64,000 nt of DNA from Sphagnum compactum. Lineage: Eukaryota; Bryophyta; Sphagnopsida; Sphagnales. Below, piece by piece: positions 11,794-22,700 of this stretch. Location: assembly GCA_965153455.1 (NCBI GenBank), contig OZ234501.1, positions 1,612,001 to 1,676,000 of the forward strand, written 5' to 3'. The notes below the pieces were generated by a model, which saw only the letters and a program-made list of their open reading frames with translations, was not told the DNA's origin and ran no database searches. A program made the position numbers and the translations under genes. Within the stretch, counting starts at the first letter, position 1. Each line of letters opens with the position of its first letter.

Positions 11794-11988
11794 ATTCCAG
11801 AGCTGGTTCACCTCCATCCTTTGCCAGGAGAGGGTCATTTGTCTGCATTTTGTTACAATGATAAGATTCACCGTGAGACATTGACAACTCTTTTCGGGGT
11901 TTCTGGAGGCAGCAGAGCTCCAGAGCATGTGGGTTCTAATCCTGAAGAACTGGAGAAGATATATGATCACCAGATGTTATCGTGGTAA
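11794..11988 (+). pseudogene. Alpha/beta hydrolase fragment, last exon
   Basis: A CAG acceptor at 11791-11793 opens the frame IPELVHLHPLPGEGHLSAFC then YNDKIHRETLTTLFGVSGG, ending at a TGA around 11986-11988. The GEGHLS stretch carries the catalytic histidine expected 20-40 residues after the aspartate loop of the preceding exon. LTTLFG then resembles the C-terminal helix seen in plant members. The residues after GVSGG do not look like the family and may be read-through. The two exons together give a coherent C-terminal third of a hydrolase. The substrate cannot be inferred. Confidence 0.6.
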
Positions 11989-13900
11989 AAGGTGCAGAAC
12001 TACAACAGGAATATGCCAGAGCTCAGGCTCCACAAACGTCTTATTTCGAATTAAGTCCACTTTGAGTCTGCATCTTCGAGGAGCCTCCAAAAGCAAATTG
12101 CTTGTACTGTGCAGTAAGAGAGACACAGAGGCTGTATAAGCTCTCTAAAAGCAGGCAGGCAGCACATAACATCCTGCAAAGAGATCAACTCCTCTGAGGT
12201 TTCATGATGTTCAACATATTGCTTGATCATAGAGTTTACATATATTTCTGCATTCAAAATTTGCCACAACAAGGCTCTTTTGTGTGTGGCAGCTAGTACG
12301 TTGCTAGCAGTAAATGATGTAATCACATCCAGTTACTTCACAAGCTGTCTATCTCACATTGTGGTGCAATGCTTTGGGAAGGGGGATGAAGAAAATCAAG
12401 TCTCCTTGGATTCATACACAAATCATGAAGTATTTTGTGTTCCTTCCTTTCAGATGGTCATTGGTGGAGGAGAAGGTAAAATGTTCTTGAACCACCATTG
12501 AAATACTTTCAAGCACATGAAGTGATTCATCATATTTGTGATTCATATTACCTTTGTGATTCAGCGGTAATTAAATTTTTTTTGAAAAATTCTGATTTGT
12601 TGAGAAATTTAGCACCCAAAGTGTTTGAAATTTTGAAATTTCAAGTTACATAATGTCAACAATTTTGGGAAACTTAAAAAAGGGTAATATAATTAGCCCT
12701 AAGTCATTAGCATGTTCTTGTTCCATTATTATTTTTTGGTTGTGTCACAATTATTGTACACACATTGTTTTTGTTAATAATTAAAAAAAAAGCTTTGATC
12801 TTTGGTGAAAAATGGATGTTGTGGGTGCAAAATGTTTGATGAATATTATTGTTTAAATATCAAAAATTAACAAGAGATTTTTTGATTTTTAAAAAAACAA
12901 ATATCACTAATTAAAGCTCTCACTAATTTATTAATAAGAGCATAAATCTTCCATGCATCATCCTATTGCAATTCATTGCATCACGAGAATTAAAAAGGTG
13001 AATGAATTTGAAGCATTACAAACAAAGAAATTTAAAAGCATAAAAACAAATGCAAACAAAAATCAAATAAAAGTAGCATAGCAATTTGTTATTGTATCAA
13101 AAATGGATGAAAATACTTGACATCTTATTCACTTGCCAAAAATATTATATATATTTCAAAATGCAAGCCAAAAAAAGCCTTGGGAAACATAATATAATAT
13201 AATATTATATTATATTATATGTGAAGATAAATTTTAATATAATTAACCAATTATTCAACATGATATAATTAGTTGTTGGGGGAGCTCTTAAAGTTCAATT
13301 TTTTTCCTTTTTTTTTCCTTTCTTTTCCGTTGGGCATCTTTGATCAGCCCATCACAAATATTAATTAATCTTTTGGACAATCCCAAAATAGGTACCTAAG
13401 TTGTAATTAATGTCCTCCTTGGGGCTGCTTACATAGGTTACAACAGATGAACTTAGGGCAAAGGATATGGGATGAAAGGAAATGGGATGAAACGTGTAGC
13501 TCTGTGTTAAATTGGGACATGAAATGAGCACCTTTGAATGGACATGCAAGTATCTCATCCTGCTGGTTAACTAGGGAATTGGAGCCCTAACAGAAAACTG
13601 TTTCCAGATCACTTATCATTCATCCTTCATGCTGCACTGGTTGGAGTGCTGGTTCACTCTGGCCCCAGATTGGCCAGATTGCTGGGTTTGGGGTATTGTG
13701 GATAAAATGAGTGGTTTTTTTTTTTTTTTTTTCTGGGGGCCCTTTTTTTTTAATAAATAAATAAATATAAACCCTTAAAGATTATCTAAATCTTTTCGTC
13801 TTTTTTAATAATGAGAACCTTTAAGGTTCTTTAAAATGGTTGGGAGAACCGGAATCGGTGGTTTTCACAAAAGTGAGAACCGCGCAACACGGCGAGAAAA
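11989..13900. other. Mostly AT-rich intergenic DNA with a perfect palindrome
   Basis: A 91-codon frame on the minus strand (12051-12326) and a 92-codon frame on the plus strand (12223-12501) are unrecognised. From 12540 on the sequence is strongly AT-rich. A 30-bp perfect palindrome of ATAAT/ATTAT units spans 13189-13218. A run of 18 T occupies 13715-13732. I see no gene. Confidence 0.4.
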
Positions 13901-14283
13901 CAATAAGAAGAGGAAGGCCTAAGTGGAATTATGCCGCATTCTCTTTTCCAGGGTCTGGTTCAAAGTTGTTCGCTGCTTTATCCATTGGATACCAAAGAAT
14001 ATAGGACGAGTTCGCAAAGCTACCCGAGATCCGTCCTTTCGTGAGAAGGGCATTTTGTCCTGCCTTTCCCATCGCTATTATGCCAGGAGATTTCCTTCAT
14101 TGGCCATGGGAAGCATTCACAACGCGGTTTACGAATACTGTCTGACTGTCTCTAGACTTCTGTTCGGCAAAGATATCTTCTCTTATTAGAATATTTTCCT
14201 GTACAAGCACACACTAGAAGCTCAATACTTCAAATCAAATGCATCATAGATTCCTTCAGTAATCGCACGAAGACCAGCACCGA

Positions 14284-16240
14284 TTGTTTGGACTTCTCTT
14301 GGCAGACGAGGAAGTGGAATTCAAAATAAGATCAGGTGCAGAGAAGCTGGCAACGAGATTCTTTACGATGTCAAGGAGCATTTATGATATTTTGGTCAAA
14401 CAGAGTTTCTCTCACCTTGTTCCGGTGGGGGATGTTGGTGGGTACCTGAACTCTGTGTTCTACACATGCTTTTGATATCCTGCTTGCGACGAATGACCCT
14501 GACTCCGGTGCAGGAACCTCTGGGTACACTCCTGCCTCTGAATTCTTGTGCCCGGTGATGCTGAAATCCTTCGCTTCCAATGACTGGTGTGCACTCGTGA
14601 CCTTGGATGCACAGTGTGTTTCTTTCAAGTATTTGCTCAATCCCTTCCTGACTTCACGTGAAGTCACGGCTGGATGCTGAAGGACATCAGAATTTTTTCT
14701 ACTAGAGATACGGTCCTTTCTCCAGCCAATGCTTGATAAAAATGCAGCCTCAGTGAGCTTCCTCAGGAACTTCATCCACAGGGAACGCCGTGGAGAGAAA
14801 TTTTCTTACCTATGTTCTTGTGGCAGAGTCAAACTTGTCCCTAAAGCCTAGATCAAACCCTCGGGAGTTGAACTAGTCTCTTCCACTGTAAGTTTGCTCG
14901 CACCTTTTAGTCCCTAGTAAGATTTATCCAAATCTGTTGTTCCCGATCTGACCGCGTGAGTTGTATTTGGCATTGACACGGTCTCACATGCAATTGCATC
15001 ATCAAGATCGACGCCGGATGACTCAGAGGAGGATACCCATGGATTCAGGAGGGGCACGAGAGTCTTGCCTCCGATTTCTCTTGCGCTTACCTCCGAACTC
15101 ACACCGAGTGCAGTAGGCTAGGATTCACCTTCTGACACCGGCCTTCTAAGAACCGAGCAAGTAAAAAAAGACTCGTTCCCTCTTGTAGACAAAGGCTGGG
15201 CATGGTGGGCATGAAGCCTATGAGAGCCTTCCATTCCACAAGGGAATTAGGTGAACCTCCAATATCCGATGTCACTGAAAGATTGTCAGCTTTAGGAGCT
15301 GAACATTGTCTCTCCAATGCTATGCAGGATGCCTTGGAAGAAGGTGGATTTACCATAATGGGGAGAATTGGCAGCTTCGGCAACATCTCTGTTGACGCCT
15401 TGTTCTCTGCATGGACTCCCACGTTCATGCGCTGCATACGTTGCTCAGGGACGTGCCACGTAGATGAATCTGGAAACAGAAAAAACAAACCGTAGGCTCC
15501 TCAACAAACGAGCCAGTGACGGCAAAGCCTTCAACAGACGATGCTCCCTGTGTAAGCTGCTGATTGTTGTTCAGGGCATAGAATCCGAGGGTCTCTGCCG
15601 ATTCTGGCTCTGTTTCTTCATAGGACCGGTCACCGTGAACACCCTTAAACCGAGACTGGATCCAGGAACTTGCAACTACTGCCTACGCCCACCCTTTTGG
15701 CCTGGATATATCCAGAACTAATTACGTGCCACGTTGAGAGAAAGGCCGATGCTTCACATTAAATCGAGTGAAGTATCTGACATTTGGCAATCATTTTCTG
15801 CGTGGATTCAACGTTGCAACCTGCTTCCCGAGAACCCGTGACTCCCCCTTGCTTGATTGGTGATCGGTTATGTGAGCTGGTTCCCAATCCTCTTCCTGTC
15901 CTGTTTCAACTTCCTCCGCATCCACTCCTTCGGCAACCATACCAGGTGAATTCAAGCTGGTCCTTGTTACCGTGGGCTGCTCTGTCACACACTTCCCTCC
16001 TGCAATCTCTGCCGTTTTTTTCTTGGAGAATGAACGCTCAAGTTTCTTAGGTAACATACATGCGGTGATGGTGGTAGAATATTTTCGAATGCTGCAAGTC
16101 TCTCATCCGTTGGGGCTTGCCTTGCTACCAGAAACTGCTGTGGTTGAGCGATCACAGGTGTGGATCCAGGGTCCTGGAGCTGTGGACGATGATAAAAATT
16201 CTTTATTTTCCTTCCTTAGGAGTTGGTCTTTGGAATAAAA
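14284..16240 (-). pseudogene. Possible degraded gene, product unknown
   Basis: Several successive minus-strand frames have the polar, Ser/Lys/Glu-rich texture of a disordered plant protein. They are about 16240-16070 (a frame containing QLQDPGSTPVIAQPQQFLVA), 16057-15791 (begins KKLERSFSKKKTAEIAGGKC), 15488-15099, 15102-14914 and 14775-14371. They change frame from one to the next and no start codon or clear splice junction links them. Plus-strand frames in the same interval are less protein-like. I do not recognise a domain. What is seen is a run of overlapping open frames of balanced base composition between AT-rich flanks. That they form one decayed gene is inference. Confidence 0.25.
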
Positions 16241-16583
16241 TATTGATCATGGTCATATAACATTGGGTAAAGCCATTACGCGATGAACTGCTTGTATATT
16301 ATTATTATGCTAGATATTGTAATAAGTAGAAAGTTTTATATCAAATTAAAATCAAGGTTTATATAGATAATGAAGTTTTAAAAGTGATTAAAAAAATAAC
16401 TCTGAAGTTGAATTTACTTGTCAATTTAAATTTAATTGGAAAGAAAGAAAGAAACCAAATTAATTAGTTAGTTAGTTAATTAATCAATTAATTAGTATTT
16501 GTGAACGATAATTTCTCCGCAACAACGGACACGCAACAATCAACCAACCCGACGAGGAAGATCCGAAACAACGACGAACCTGA

Positions 16584-16615
<32 letters not shown>

Positions 16616-17062
16616 GTTTCATTCGTCATTCATTCGTGAGGAGGCCGACGAGTCGACGACAGAAAGACAGAAGGACGGAAGGAAGGACAGACGGGCGGAC
16701 GGACGGACGGAAGAACAGACGGACGAACTGACGGAAGGACGCACGGTGTGGGCCCGGGGGGCGGGGGGGGGGGAGACCCGAGTTCCGACGACTCCCTCCG
16801 CCGAAGTCGAAATCTGGCGGGAAGGAATCCTAGAAAGAAAGGACCCAAAAGAAAAAGAAAAAAGGACCCTAACAAAACCCTCTTTCTTTCTTTCTGTTTT
16901 TCCCCTTTTCTTTTACGTAGGCTTTTCCTCTTGTTGTAGGTAGCCTACGTAACCCAATGAGACACACAAGCACTTTCTTTCTTTCTTTTTGTCTTTTTCT
17001 TTTATGTTCTGACCGACACACAGGAGCTTACTCCGGTACTTCCTCCATAAGAACACCGGCCA
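16241..17062. repeat. Simple-sequence-rich stretch
   Basis: This contains GTTA/ATTA repeats (16460-16500), a (GAC)n tract (about 16582-16613), degenerate ACGG repeats (about 16655-16740), a G run near 16756-16773 and CTTT-rich tracts (16875-17000). Frames here (for example RRRRRRRR on the plus strand) come from the repeats. No gene is visible. Confidence 0.6.
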
Positions 17063-17242
17063 ATATTGGCTTGGGTTGGGTTAGGTTACGTTAGGTTGGG
17101 TTGGATTTGGCTGGGTTTGGTTTGGTTTGGGTTGGATTGGGCTGGGTTAGGTTGGATTGGGTTGGGTTTGGCTGGGTTTGGTTTGGGTTGGTTTGGGTTG
17201 GGTTAGGTTGGATTGGGTTGGGTTTGGCTGGGTTTGGTTTCT
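17063..17242. repeat. Degenerate TTGGG/TTAGG minisatellite
   Basis: About 180 bp built from TTGGGTTGGGTTAGG, TTGGATTGGG and TTTGGCTGGG variants. The G-rich strand is the plus strand throughout. It resembles decayed telomere-like sequence, but the plant TTTAGGG heptamer is not the main unit, so a locally grown minisatellite is equally possible. Confidence 0.7.
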
Positions 17243-17555
17243 TTTACGCGTATTTCTTTTACTTTCCTGCCTTGCTCTTCGCCTTCCGTCTGCTTCCTCC
17301 CGACTGACTTCGCAGCGTCGTTGACGAACAAGTCCCAACGCGCTGCGCGTCCATTGCAACGCATTTGAAGAAGCGTTTCCACACAGAAGGAAAGGTTTTG
17401 GAGTTTCTTTGGGAGTGGAGAGAAAACATCAAGCAATCGTAGTAGTTGTAGTAGTAGGAGCTCTAGAAGGAACAAAGAGCAGTGAGAAGACGGGATAAGG
17501 AGGAGGAGGAGGAGGAGCAGGAGGTGGGGAGGACAAGACTTGGGTATGCGTGGCG

Positions 17556-17630
17556 ATGGCGAACTCTGTTTACAACATACTGCCGGTGGACAATCCGTTG
17601 GCAGATCATGCTGCTCTGCTCTTCCCGGAG
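17556..17630 (+). pseudogene. Callose synthase N-terminal exon (fragment)
   Basis: ATG at 17556 opens MANSVYNILPVDNPLADHAA, then LLFPE, ending at a GT donor (CCGGAG|GTCTGT). After a 0.9-kb intron the next exon (18527) continues VRASIAALRTVG. The joined pattern YNILPV...LADH..L.FPEVRA..AALR.VG is the start of plant callose synthase of the CalS12/GSL5 type, which carries this motif near its N-terminus. Callose synthase is a plasma-membrane 1,3-beta-glucan synthase of nearly 2000 residues. Here only about 37 residues remain and no membrane or catalytic part follows. The exon phase (0) and the intron fit a genomic fragment rather than a processed copy. Confidence 0.65.
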
Positions 17631-18526
17631 GTCTGTGGGATTCTTCTCTTTCTCTCTGTCTCTCTCTCTCTCCCCTTGTGTGTGTATGCCTGTGAGTGAG
17701 TGTGTGGGTGTGCGCGCTTTTCTGTCTCTGTCTCTCTTTGTGGGTTGATCTTTGAAACAAAGCTGTAATGCAGTAGTCATGGTGTACATGGGTTGTGGGC
17801 AATCTGTGTTCTGGATCCTTCCAAGGCCATGATTCCTCTTCTAGCTGACAGAGGTAAGTCTGAGATGATGGGGTCGTCTGCTTGCTTGCTTGCTTGCTTC
17901 CAAGTCCAAGATTGCTTTGCTTATCTTTGCTTGATGGTGTTTTGTATCTTGCCTCATTTTAGAGAGAATTCCACTTCCGTTGCAGCAGCATCAACCCACC
18001 TACCCATCCATCCACGCACCCGTTAGGCCATGTGTTCGGCAATCTCTTTAATGTCCAACTCGTCCTTAGGAGATGATGGTATTCATTGTTGTTTTGTTGC
18101 TACAGCTCATCTTTGCTGCAGCTGATCAGCTGACTCAAGAACCTGAGTCTCAGCTGCTGATCTATGTTGCCAAAAAAAAGAGAAAAAAACAAAACAAAAC
18201 AAAAACCCCCAAGTGTTTTTGATAAAGAGAAATCTTTATCTATGATGATTCTTGACTCATCCTTGCAAGAATGGTTTCTGACCTAATGATGCATCACAGC
18301 CATATGCTGCTTCTGGCTTCTCCATGGAATTCCCATACTTCAGTCTTCTCGCCGGAAATTGCTAGGGCACACCATGGTGCAGAGAATGCTGTATTAGGGT
18401 TGGAAGACTTGATGATGAAGGCTAGAGAGAGTCTGTGTCTGTGATTTGCTGCAATTTGTATTCCTGCCCATCATCAACGGACTGACTGACAGCAATGTTG
18501 TTGGGTTGTTGGTTTTGGTGATTCAG

Positions 18527-19490
18527 GTACGAGCATCGATTGCTGCTTTGAGGACTGTTGGTGCCAGTTCTGTCACAGCCCTGCTCACCACTTTGGATGG
18601 ATCGAAATTGACTGATGACATCAGAAATGAGAGTCCTCGAGCGATGGTAAATTCATTTTTTGAGCTCAGTTTAGATTGATTGTCTCTCAAAGGGTTTTTT
18701 TGTTTTGTGTTTCCCTTGGTCTAAGTTCTTTTGTAATGGGTCATGGTGATAGGTGGAAGGAGGTGTAGTGCACATCATCAAGGCTTTGGCACAACACCCT
18801 GTTGCAACACAAAGCTAAGCGGAAGATGATTCGCTGCAGCTGATGTTTCATATGATTGCATTGGGTGGTACGATACCCATGTTGTCACACTCTGATAGCT
18901 TCAAAAAGATAGTTGCAACAACTCCACCTCGCACAGCTTCATCGACATGTCATGCAGGTCCTAGCCTCATCTGCATCAATTCTTTTTGCCCAGTTAAAAA
19001 TGCTTTGGATTGTATGTGCACCCCTGTTTGGGAAAGTTGTCTGACACCTAACCCTAAACCCCTTTGCATTGGGTTACAAAGATTGATTGTTTTCTCAAGC
19101 TATTGGTGGATCTTCCAGATACTAGGATTGTTGCTGACAAGTGACCCATGGAAGCAATGCAAAGTATATTGAGATTCATGAACTGGTGTGTGTTCAAATC
19201 TCTCTTTTCTTGTCCCCGGTGCTTATTTTTCTGGAGCTTACCTTTTGAGTTTTTTTAGTTTCTCAAAATAGGAGGTCTATTTGTACTTGGTTGGGGAATT
19301 GGTTTTGCAGGTTGAGGTGTTCTTGACACTCGTGATGGATTTTGATGCACATACAGGCGATGCAAGCTACACAGTAGGGGTGGTCTCGTTGCTCTTGAAC
19401 TGCATCCAGCTCTCTTGCCGCTCAGCTATATGCTCTCATGGGTTCTGTGTTGGAATCCTTAGATGCTGAGCCTGAAGTTAAACTCTAAAC
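18527..19490 (+). pseudogene. Chimeric pseudogene: callose synthase end joined to an unknown helical-repeat-like protein
   Basis: The exon 18527-18646 (CAG acceptor, GT donor) begins with the callose synthase residues VRASIAALRTVG. It then reads SSVTALLTTLDGSKLTDDIR and NESPRAM, which is not callose synthase. The next exon (18753-18957) gives VEGGVVHIIKALAQHPVATQ, an in-frame stop at 18816-18818, then AEDDSLQLMFHMIALGGTIP. A further segment (about 19082-19185) reads CFLKLLVDLPDTRIVADK, a stop at 19142-19144, then PMEAMQSILRFMN. From 19311 the frame is VEVFLTLVMDFDAHTGDASY, followed after a frameshift near 19410 by AAQLYALMGSVLESLDAEPE and a stop. The amphipathic helix pairs suggest an ARM/HEAT-like protein; I cannot name it. 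Two stops and a frameshift make it a pseudogene. Confidence 0.6.
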
Positions 19491-19979
19491 CCTGTCTTGT
19501 CTGCTTCTTCAAGTCCTTTTAGCTCCAAAATAGTATGGAGTCTTTGTTGAAATGAATACTGACTTGGGTTTCCCTGTTGAATCTTATGCACAGAGTCTGG
19601 TGAAGTTAGTTTGAAACACAATTTCCAGACAGGTTGTGGTTACTTCTACTGTGAGCAATTGGCATTGCGAATTGTGGAATCTAGTGCAGAGCCAAAAGGG
19701 CAATGTGAGTTGTTTCTGCCCTCCCTCTTTTCGGGACTTCTTCAGTACTACCTATAACTTTGTTGAAAGTCTCTGGCGACGCTGGTGAAGGTGGCCTCAC
19801 CAGGATTATGTGAAAACAGAGACCGAGGTGAAGCTACATTGAAGTATTATTATAAGAGTGAATCTGGCCTGCTCTTCTTCTTCCTCCTCTGTTGTCCAAG
19901 GACCCATTCGAACCCGTGAGGAGAAGTAGGGTTGGGCATTTGATGATCCCAAAGCTTCTCCGACAGTGCCTGGTATGTG
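19491..19979. other. No recognised gene
   Basis: Composition stays gene-like and may include further remnants or 3' sequence of the preceding pseudogene. I cannot read a coherent exon. A CTTCTTCTTCCTCCTC tract lies near 19875. Confidence 0.35.
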
Positions 19980-20995
19980 ACCTCCGTATTTGTCAACCTT
20001 GTGTTCTTGAGGGAAGGTCGGGCTTGCTTCATCATCCAACTCTCCCGTTTTTAGTGTGTCCCTTTCTAGGTTTTGGGTGGCATGTTTTTTAGTTATCGCA
20101 GATGCACACCTCCTGACCGGCTGTATGGCATTACAGACCGCTCGATCAGTGATGATCGCGGTCTGTGAGGGCCAATTGGCGTGGGCTGTATGGCATTGCA
20201 GACCGTTCGCGGTCTGTAAGGGCCAATTAGCGTGCAGGAGGTGTTCACCTTCGATTCTTAAAAAATGGAACTTCACGAACCCGTCGTCTTAAATTTCTCG
20301 CCGTTTGTATGGTTCCCCTCCGTATTTGTCAACCCTGTGTTCTTGAGGGAAGGTCGAGCTTGCTTCATCATCCAACTCTCCCCTTTTTAGTGTGTCCTTT
20401 TCTGGGTTTTGGGTGGCATGTTTTTTAGTTATCGCAGATGCACACCTCCTGACCGGCTGTATGGCATTACAGACCGCTCGATCAGCGATGATCGCGGTCT
20501 GTGAGGGCCAATTGGCGTGGGCTGTATGGCATTGCAGACCGTTCGCGGTATGTAAGGGCCAATTAGCGTGCAGGAGGTGTTCACCTTCGATTCTTAAAAA
20601 ATGGAACCTCACGAACCCGTCGTCGTAAATTTCTCGTCGTTTGTATGGTTCCCCTCCGTATTTGTCAACCCTGTGTTCTTGAGGGAAGGTTGGGCTTGCT
20701 TCATCATCCAACTCTCCCCTTTTTAGTGTGTCCTTTCTGGGTTTTGGGTGGCATGTTTTTTAGTTATCGCAGATGCACACCTCCTGATTGGCTGTATAGC
20801 ATTACAGACCGCTTGATCAATGATGATCGCGGTCTGTGAGGGCCAATTGGCGTGGGCTGTATGGCATTGCAGACCATTCGCGATCTGTAAGGGCCAATTA
20901 GCGTGCAAGAGGTGTTCACCTTCGATTCTTAAAAAATGGAACCTCATGAACCCGTCACCTTAAATTTCTCACTGTTTATATGGTTCCCCTCCGAA
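19980..20995. repeat. 335-bp tandem array, three units, each carrying the hairpin repeat
   Basis: Three head-to-tail units with a period of 335-336 bp. Each unit starts near CCTCCGTATTTGTCAACC, passes through CATCATCCAACTCTCCC, and carries a 139-bp hairpin element at 20106-20244, 20442-20580 or 20777-20915. Each element has ACACCTCCTG/CAGGAGGTGT ends; the third has one mismatch. The inner hairpin CAGACCG-TTCG-CGGTCTG is perfect in the first unit (20199-20216) and decayed in the other two by single transitions. Compared with the copy at 3893-4133, each carries one fewer type of inner unit. Antisense frames across the array are by-products. Confidence 0.85.
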
Positions 20996-21956
20996 GAAGT
21001 GTTTGATTAGTGTTGTTTTCATCTGCCCCTACCACAACCGCCCCCACCTTTTTTTTTCCCTGGCCCAAAGCTCAAAAAGTATTTCTATTTTTGCCCATAT
21101 TTCTGCTAAAAGGAAATTATTCGCTTCCCAAATTTTTTGCTCACCGGTGTATTATTCATCGCCCCGATAATTGCTCGAAAGAAAAATAAATTCTACCCAA
21201 CATCTGCTCAAAAATTCTACCCAATATTTGCAATTGTGTCGTTTAAACCCTAATACAATACATCTTGTTAGTAGACAGCTGTAATCTGCATTGCGCGACG
21301 GTGATAAATCGAGTGCAACATGATTCGTCGAAGAAACAGACATGTGGTCGTGTCTAAAATGAATGAAGGTTGCGTGCGAGAAACTTAAAATCATGGGGAT
21401 AATCTGTGAAACTTGGCTGAGTCTGATGGAGAGAGGATCAAACCGATGACCCCGAGTCATTCCTTGCGAACTGAATGTGACTGGCATTGACTCGAACTAC
21501 TTCTCGTTGCTTATCTCCGTTGATGTTTGTTTGGGCAGTCCGGTGGGTGAACTCTTGGGCTCGCATAACACCGAAGAAGAAGTAGCCCACTACCGAAATC
21601 GTGCACGAGTTCCTTGGGCTCTTTACCCGTAGCTGGATCGACCGAGTTTTGTTTTTCCTTTCTTATCCTCTTTGTTCTCGTTGAACCCCTGGCTTAGTAC
21701 AGCCGGAACCCTGGCTGCTTCAGGTCGTCTTCTCGGCCTTCCTATCGTGTGCTGTCATCGTTGCGGCGGGCATGAACCCTGCAAGCCTGCGTTCAAATTT
21801 GCGGAAAGATAAAAACAACGATCGAAAAACACTTACACTTCAGAAATTATTTCTCGTTTTCTGGTTATTGCTGAAGAACAAGGCTATTCGAAAATAAAAC
21901 AAAATAGCCTGAGAAACTGAAAAAAAAAAAAAAAAAAGGGGGGGGGGAAGAAATAA
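20996..21956. other. No recognised gene
   Basis: Mixed-composition DNA. A 111-codon minus-strand frame (21152-21487) is unrecognised. A run of 18 A followed by 10 G lies at about 21920-21948, directly before the second 0.8-kb repeat, and looks like a degenerate poly-A boundary. No gene is visible. Confidence 0.4.
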
Positions 21957-22700
21957 TTATCAGAAAAAATATTAGTAATCTTTTTCGTTTTGTGGAAATG
22001 AAATCTCACTTTCTAATTATTATTTAGAAAACCTTTTTGAAAAAAAAATTGAAAAAAGAAAAAAACAAGGAATGCATAAAACACAAAGAAAAAAAGACCC
22101 AAACAAAAAAAAGATAAAGAAATGGGGATCTTATATTCTTATATAGTAAAGGACGTCGTGCACGAAATGAAGCTTTCCATCCATCCGTCCGTCGCGTCAT
22201 CCATCTTGTCATCTGTCCCGTCATCCATCCAAACACAACAAATATATATCTTAAAAAGGGACCCTAAATGTACCCATTTCCTCGTCCTCCTTCCACCCTA
22301 AACCCATATATCTAGGCGAAAAAATGTACCCATTTCCCCCCTCCCCCTCAACAGTAAAAAAAAAAATTAAAAAAATGCATCAAGGTGCACCCCTAAAACC
22401 CCCCCCCCCTCGCACAATCAACCCAATATAAACCCTGGGCTTCTCCACAGTAAAAAGTAATTCCTAAAACTTACGAGCAGTAAAAAAAGTAACAAACAAT
22501 AACTAAACTTACCCCTTTTAGCAGTAAAAAGTCATTTATAAAACTTACGACCAGTAAAAAAAGTAACTAAAAGTAACTAAAAGTGAAAAAAAGTCAACAA
22601 AAACCGCCCGGCACTGCGCGAAAACCGCCCGACACTCCTGTGTATTTTCTCCGGTCAAACCGCCTGCCGCCCCCGGCATTACGATCGTAATGCTCCGATT
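21957..22700. repeat. Dispersed repeat of about 0.8 kb, copy 2
   Basis: Near-identical to 4239-5055 across the first 600 bp and more diverged in the tail. The tail ends with a perfect 18-bp palindrome, GCATTACGATCGTAATGC (about 22676-22693). The corresponding positions in the related copies near 7.84 and 8.84 kb read GAGTGTAATGCCCGG. No coding potential. Confidence 0.75.

Noticed and set aside
16501-16943. Arg-rich and other low-complexity frames near 16.5-16.9 kb
   Set aside because: Encoded by GAC, ACGG and CTTT simple repeats.
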